Below are positions 58,456 to 64,000 of a stretch of DNA of 64,000 nt, one piece after another. Below the pieces are notes generated by a model. That model was not told the origin of the DNA and searched no databases. It saw only the letters and a program-made list of their open reading frames with translations. The position numbers and the translations under genes are program-made. The stretch is from Acanthornis magna (lineage: Eukaryota > Chordata > Aves > Passeriformes > Acanthizidae), in contig JAWUZG010000027.1 of assembly GCA_036785705.1 (NCBI GenBank), forward strand, positions 2,213,501-2,277,500. Direction: 5' to 3'. Numbering within the stretch: position 1 is the stretch's first letter; every line of letters starts with the position of its first letter.

Positions 58456-60900
58456 AGCGCAGGGAGTTGTTTCCTCACTGGAGTTTCACATCAGGCTGCA
58501 GTGCTCCCCCAAAATGACCTCCCAGGAGGACTCCTGGGCTCGGAGCAAATCTGAGCATCCTCCAGGCAGGAGAGGATTCCTGGAGAATGGGGCTGGGGGG
58601 AGAAGGAAGGTGTGGGAGGAATAACCTGTTAGAAATACCCAGGGCTCTGTCAGGCTCAGAAAGTGGCATAGCAGAGAGGAAGGCAAACAGAGCTGTTGGG
58701 AAAAGGAGCTCTAAACTTAGGATTTATTAGAGCTTTCCTGCCACTGTGAAGAAGACAAGTGAGGGACAGTACCTGGGATATTCAGCACAGTAAAAATCAC
58801 AGGCATGTGGCCACTGTGCCGCACATCAGCACCAGAACCCAGCAGCCCTTTTAGCAGATTCCTTCCAGAGCAGTCCTGTGGCAGGCTTAGAAACCACCAT
58901 GAGAAAACAGCCTCGGTGGATGCCATTTCCAAAAGCTGTCTCCTTTAAGTTATTGTTTCCTTCCGTAGAGGATCCGAGGGAGAGCTGAAGTGCCAGAGAA
59001 TAACTGGGATTTGGTGGATTTGTCAGTGCAGCTGTGTCGGAGGGGCACAGCAGTTTGGAGCTGGATGAACCTGGGCAGGCACTGAGGGTGGAGGTGCTTT
59101 GGATTTTTGTGGTGGCACATCTACAAAAGCCAGAGCAGTTCAGAGGGGCTGACAGCACCATCATTTTTCTTAACTGTAGCTGAATTGAGAGACCTTCAAA
59201 AGCCTTATTGTTGTAGCAGCTCTGAACCCTCAGACTGTATCCAGTGGACTTCAGGTTGGTTTTATTTTCATATATGATCGCCTTCCTGATTTTGTTTTCC
59301 TGTCTTTTTTTAGCACTGGAGTTTTTCAGTCGTTATTGGCAAGGGAGTGGAAATTTTACTTCAATATGTCATTGCTGGTATTTGAGAGGAAAAAATAAAG
59401 GTATTTTAAAAGGCCTGCTTGAATAACAAAGGATTTTCCTTTTCTTCTTTTTTTTTATTAACATCCATGAGCTTTGTGTTGTCTCTTGTTCCTTTCTTTC
59501 TGGACTTAGACTAAGAGATTTTTTTTGTGTTTACTCTTAACAGCTTTTGTGCCACTTTAATTTCTGTGTGTATTTTTAGCTAGCCACCATCTGCACAATT
59601 AATGGAAAATCCCATTTTACAGAGGTTTTTAAAGTTATTGTTTCAATTGTGTTACAACACAAAGATAGCCCCTGTCCCAGAGAGCTTCCAGTGGGAGACT
59701 TAAACAAAATGCAGCTTCTAACTAAACAGACCCCGAATCCTTCATGAAAATAAAACACTGCCTGTCAGAAATAATATATAGAACTCTTTAATATGAAAAA
59801 TTGCAAATCTTCAACTGACCACATATCCTGCAGGAGTAATTATGTCATTTCAGAAGAAAATAAAACAGCCATGTTTTGTCAAATATAAGACATTTCACAC
59901 ACTATCAATTTTGCAGATATAAATGCCTAGGGGCATACACAAACCCTGTGATCACCGATGGCAAATTGCCAAGTGAGGACAGATTCATTAAACATTAGAA
60001 GTATCAGGCACCCACCCAAACCCATAAATTAAAATTTCAAGCCTTGAATATTATGCCACTGCGTACAAGTTAAATATGTTTGGAGACATTTTTATGCAGC
60101 CTAATTAGAGCTGGATGGAAATCCCAGTTAAAGTATGATGTAGCTCTTCCTCAGCATGGTTTTCTTGGCTAAAATCAGCCTTAAAAGAGTCGTATTCCTT
60201 TCTGCAGCTAAAGAAGCTGGTGGTGAATGGGGTCCAGAAGGCATTGGGAAGCTGCTGGAAGTGGATGGTTCAACCAGCCTGGTTTATTTAGGTGGAACAT
60301 CCAATAAACCTTTGTCATCTGCAGGCAGAACGAGCGAGTCTTAATTAATATTCTCAATAGCAGGGACTAATCTGCTTTGAAGCCAGCTGCTGTCACCAGA
60401 TGAAATCATCAGCTTCTGGTGCCAGTTTTAAAAGCCATGTGCATCTCAGCAAGCAGAGACAATTAAAGCTGGAGTTTAAACAGCCTCCTTTCCTCACCTT
60501 CCTCACCTTTCTCCATCCACCCACAGCAGTGGCCAGGGCAGACTCTGTGCCCTGGGCATGGCAGAGAGAGCAGAGGACCTGCCGAATTTGCCATCCAAGC
60601 ACAGACTGTGCAGTTTGCTCTCTACTCGTGGGTACCTTGGGGAGCTGAACTGAAGAGCAGCGATGGCTCTTGCTCTCTTCTGGAGGGAGAGATGTTCTTT
60701 GCCATCAGCTGAGCTCCAGCCTGGCATTCCACCCAGCCCCAGATTTCTGACAGCTGGCACTGTGCTGGGTGCCATTGCACAAGGAGCTTGCGAAGTTGTG
60801 GTGTTGTTCTCCTTTTAATGAGGAAATCAGTGTAACTGCCAAAGATTCCCTATTGTTGTGTCAAATCGCTTCTTGGCTTTAAAGTTACAGCAATATACCG
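58456..60900. other. Unique non-coding DNA
   Basis: No gene recognised. 59240-60130 is AT-rich and repeat-free. Confidence 0.5.
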
Positions 60901-60974
60901 TCATTTTTCTTTCTGTTTTTTCTTTTTCATTTTTCTTTCTCTTTTTTCTTTTTCATTTCTCTTTCTGTTTTTTA
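60901..60974. repeat. 26-bp pyrimidine-rich tandem repeat
   Basis: Unit TCATTTTTCTTTCTGTTTTT plus TCTTTT (26 bp), with TCAT recurring at 60901, 60927 and 60953. Just under three copies. Confidence 0.88.
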
Positions 60975-62302
60975 ATAAAACTTGATCCAAGTGTTACCTT
61001 CTGGCCAAAGGATCCCAATACACTAAACTTCAGGCACTGAAAAAAAGATCTTTTGGTCTCCATGATTTTGAACAGTTACGATTGAAATATTTTGAAACAT
61101 AAGACAGAATATTCTTCATAATATTCCCTTCCTCTTTGCAAAGCAGAGCGCAGGCAGTGATGGGGATAAAGTGAGACCAAAGAGATCTGTCCCCACTCAG
61201 CTGTGCAGAGCTCGTTCCCTGCTCCCCAAATCCCAGCCATTCCCAGAGGAAGGTTCCCAGTCCAGGCCAGAGGTGCTGAAGGAGCTGAATTCAGTGCCAG
61301 TAGAGCTGGACACCAGCATGGCCAAGTCAGCACCTTGGGGCCTTCCTGGGATTTTTTTCCCCATTCCTGATAAACCTGAACTTGACAGAGCAACTGTTAG
61401 GTAGCAATAATTTTTTAGAAATTGCAAATGGTCTGAGCAGCCCAGTGATGAGTGAAGTGCTCTTTTGGTCAAGTCACAGAAGGGAATGACAGTTATAAAT
61501 TAATGAAATTGCAGCAATTGTGGTTTTCATCCTGATTGCCTTTTCAGAGATAATGATGAAAGGCTCTGGAGGTAGAGGACATGGGATGAATAATTGATTG
61601 TAAAGCATATTCACAAGTAGGAAACAGCAACAAAAATCTCCACTGACTGTGGCAAAGATCCTGCAGGGAATGCTGACTGTGGATCATTCCTGTGAAGAAC
61701 TGGATATTAGTGCCTTTCATGGTAAATTAAGGTTGGGTTACTTGGCACTAGCTCTGTTTGAAGTTCAAACAAAAGATAAAGGTCCCTTCAAAAATAACAC
61801 AAGGAATTTTTTTTCATGTTTTGTTTTGGTTTTTGTTATCAAATTAACAATGCTCATGAACTCCCCATTTGCCCTGCAGCTGAGATTCATGAGGGTGTAT
61901 ATGCATAAATGAGAGATATGGGCTCGCAGAATTTACCACAAAAATTAAAACAGGAAGGCAGATGGCAGCCTCTTCTTCCATCTGCATTTCACTTAATCAG
62001 CTACTCTTATCAGAAATGCTGTTTGGGGAATCAGTGCTTCTTGTTTGTCCTTTGCAGACTAGAAACACCCAAGCTGCTTTATTGTAAATGTCCGGCAGGC
62101 TAAAACATAGGCAATGCCTGTCTAGATGGAAGAGAAGTGAAAGAAAGTAAGGTTACCTAAAAATATTTAGATATATTAGCCAGACTCAGCAGAAAAGCTT
62201 TGCCTAAAGGTAAGTCTGGAGTATAATTTTCCTTATTGAGCTATTGAAAAGGAAAAAATGTCAGTGGAGTCACTCTGGGATAGGGAATGTGTGTATATAT
62301 AT
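60975..62302. other. Unique non-coding DNA
   Basis: No gene recognised. Ends in a short TA stretch (62293-62303) directly before the purine array. Confidence 0.55.
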
Positions 62303-62716
<414 letters not shown>

Positions 62717-63285
62717 CAATGAAAAATGAGTGACTGTTGACTGGCATGCTGGACAGTATCAGGGTGGATTTGTGGAGTTAATTTACCTATTTTTTCAGGC
62801 ATGTATTTTAATTAGATTTAATGAGCTGCTGAAAAGAGGACTGCTGGGTTTTTTTCAGCTGATGGCAGTAAGATGAAAACAAGAGGCTTTGTAGAATGAC
62901 GCTAACTTGCACTTTAAAATTACTGGAGCTCCTATGAATCTGTGCTGGCAGCACCTGGAAGAAGCAGGTGGAAATTCCACTGAGATAAATGGCAAACCAA
63001 GGGCAGAACAAAAGAATAAAGTCTTATTTGCAAGATCTGGATACAGCATCGGTCCTTCTGGCAGAATGTTTTTCAAAAGCAGAAGTCCTGTCTGCAATGA
63101 AAGGCAAAAAAAGAATTTGAGGAAGGTCTGAGACTAGTAAAATCTTCCCCTTTATTTCTCCGAGCATTCAGAAATGTTTAGATCAGGGCTCAGGGGATGT
63201 CCCTGGTACAGGAGTTTGAGGTACTAGAGGAAGCAGAGGAGAGCAGAGGGTGTGATCAAAGGTTTTGGAGCAATGGCCTACAAGA
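62717..63285. other. Unique non-coding DNA
   Basis: No gene recognised. Confidence 0.5.
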
Positions 63286-63545
63286 AAAGTGATTCATCTC
63301 GGGAAATTTAGTCTGAAAAAGGAAGACTGAAGGAGGAGCATGATCCCACAAGTACATAAAAGCCAGCTGAAAGGAGGGAAGAGATGCTCCATTTGCATGG
63401 TAGATAAGATAAGCTGGAGCAAGAAATTTGCAGTTAAAGCACTCCTCACTTTCTGATGGCAGAGGAAAATGAAGAGCTGGACTGGAATCCCTGGAGAGTT
63501 GTAGAGACCTTTAGGGATAGGCTTGGCCAGCAGGTCCCAGGAGGG
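63286..63545 (+). mobile_element. Old CR1-type LINE remnant
   Basis: Landmarks of the 3' part of old CR1 copies occur in sense order: tttagtctgaaaaaggaaga ctg, then gagcatgatcccacaagtac and ataaaag, gggaagagatgctccatttg, gatggcagaggaa, and tggaatccctggagagttgt followed by agacctttagggataggctt. These correspond to the ttcagcctggaaaagagaag, acatgatagcagtcttcaag and gtggaatccccatccttgga-like blocks of the family. It is highly diverged with indels and no intact frame. Confirmation needs a profile search. Confidence 0.7.
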
Positions 63546-64000
63546 ACAGGGCTGAGAGAGCTGCCTCGGGCAGGGGATGAGCTGGAGGAGCTGCTGGCCC
63601 CTGGCCCTGCCGGGGGTCACATTCCCTGACTGCCAGCCCTGCCAGCAGCCTGGAGGGGCTGGGACACAGCAGAGCCCTCCTGGGGCTGGTGGGGACAACG
63701 TGACAGGAGAACAAGGCTCTGGCTTCTCTGAGCTGGCAGGGGCTGGGCAGGAGTAGCCTAAAACACAAAAAAGAGGCTGAAAGAAGAGTTCAGCTGACTG
63801 TCTGTAGGGTGAGGTGCCAGATCTAGATGTTGGGCAAAGCTCTGCTCTGTCTCTTTCAGACTGTCTTATCTGCATCTTTCAGTTTGCTCTCCCTGCCTCT
63901 TTTATCCCTTAGGATAAATTAATTTTGACTGTTTTTGTGAACAAATAAAGATCAGTGTCTTGCGGTTTTCATAACGAATCGCTTTGTGGTATGCCTTTGT
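63546..64000. other. Unique DNA to the window end
   Basis: Moderately GC-rich to 63740, then AT-rich. No gene recognised; the 193-codon minus-strand frame at 63294-63875 overlaps the CR1 remnant and has no domain. Confidence 0.5.

Overview
The window looks like nuclear DNA from a songbird-type (passerine) bird. The strongest evidence is a 5'-truncated CR1 LINE 3' end at 13250-13936 in the form typical of bird genomes. Supporting evidence is several degenerate LTRs that resemble bird endogenous retroviruses, one MIR-type SINE relic, and the pattern of minisatellites and A/T tracts. Species and chromosome cannot be named from sequence alone. I found no protein-coding gene, RNA gene, CpG-island promoter or splice-supported exon. 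The long reading frames lie in tandem repeats, purine arrays, T/G tracts or GC-rich stretches and are composition artefacts. The best description is a gene desert or the inside of a very long intron.

Layout. 1-13 kb: unique DNA with a 20/34-bp minisatellite (1501-1985), a 20-bp perfect palindrome (3162-3181), a 29-bp minisatellite with higher-order structure (8541-9050) and an AT-rich hairpin tract (10396-10530). 13-24 kb: the CR1 element, a 13-bp repeat, a 361-nt uninterrupted purine array (16510-16870), a possible old CR1 (20465-20790) and a degraded LTR (22684-22990). 24-36 kb: a 418-bp T/G-only-like tract with a G-quadruplex motif, a long unique stretch, a GC-rich segment (30.9-31.7 kb), a CpG-bearing palindromic core (32470-32486) that looks like a conserved regulatory element, and two related LTR fragments (35136-35570 and 35948-36074).

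36-52 kb: a PstI-rich 20-bp minisatellite, the MIR relic (39630-39815), a 16-bp array, an A/C-rich tract that is the reverse-complement counterpart of the T/G tracts, three tandem copies of a unit of about 260 bp (44584-45350), and a solo LTR of 278 bp (51396-51673) with TGTAG/CTACA ends and a 6-bp target duplication, nested in a third T/G tract. 52-64 kb: a gapless 139-bp duplicated segment (55764-55902 and 58317-58455), a unique block with POU, SOX and RFX-like sites (56640-57060), a 414-nt purine array (62303-62716) and an old CR1 remnant (63286-63545).

Nothing here forms a pathway or operon. If the window has a function it is most likely long-range regulation from the unique AT-rich blocks, which is inference and needs cross-species alignment. 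I did not find a new biological system. The items most worth checking are the repeated T/G tract family, the duplicated segments, the MIR relic and the candidate conserved elements.
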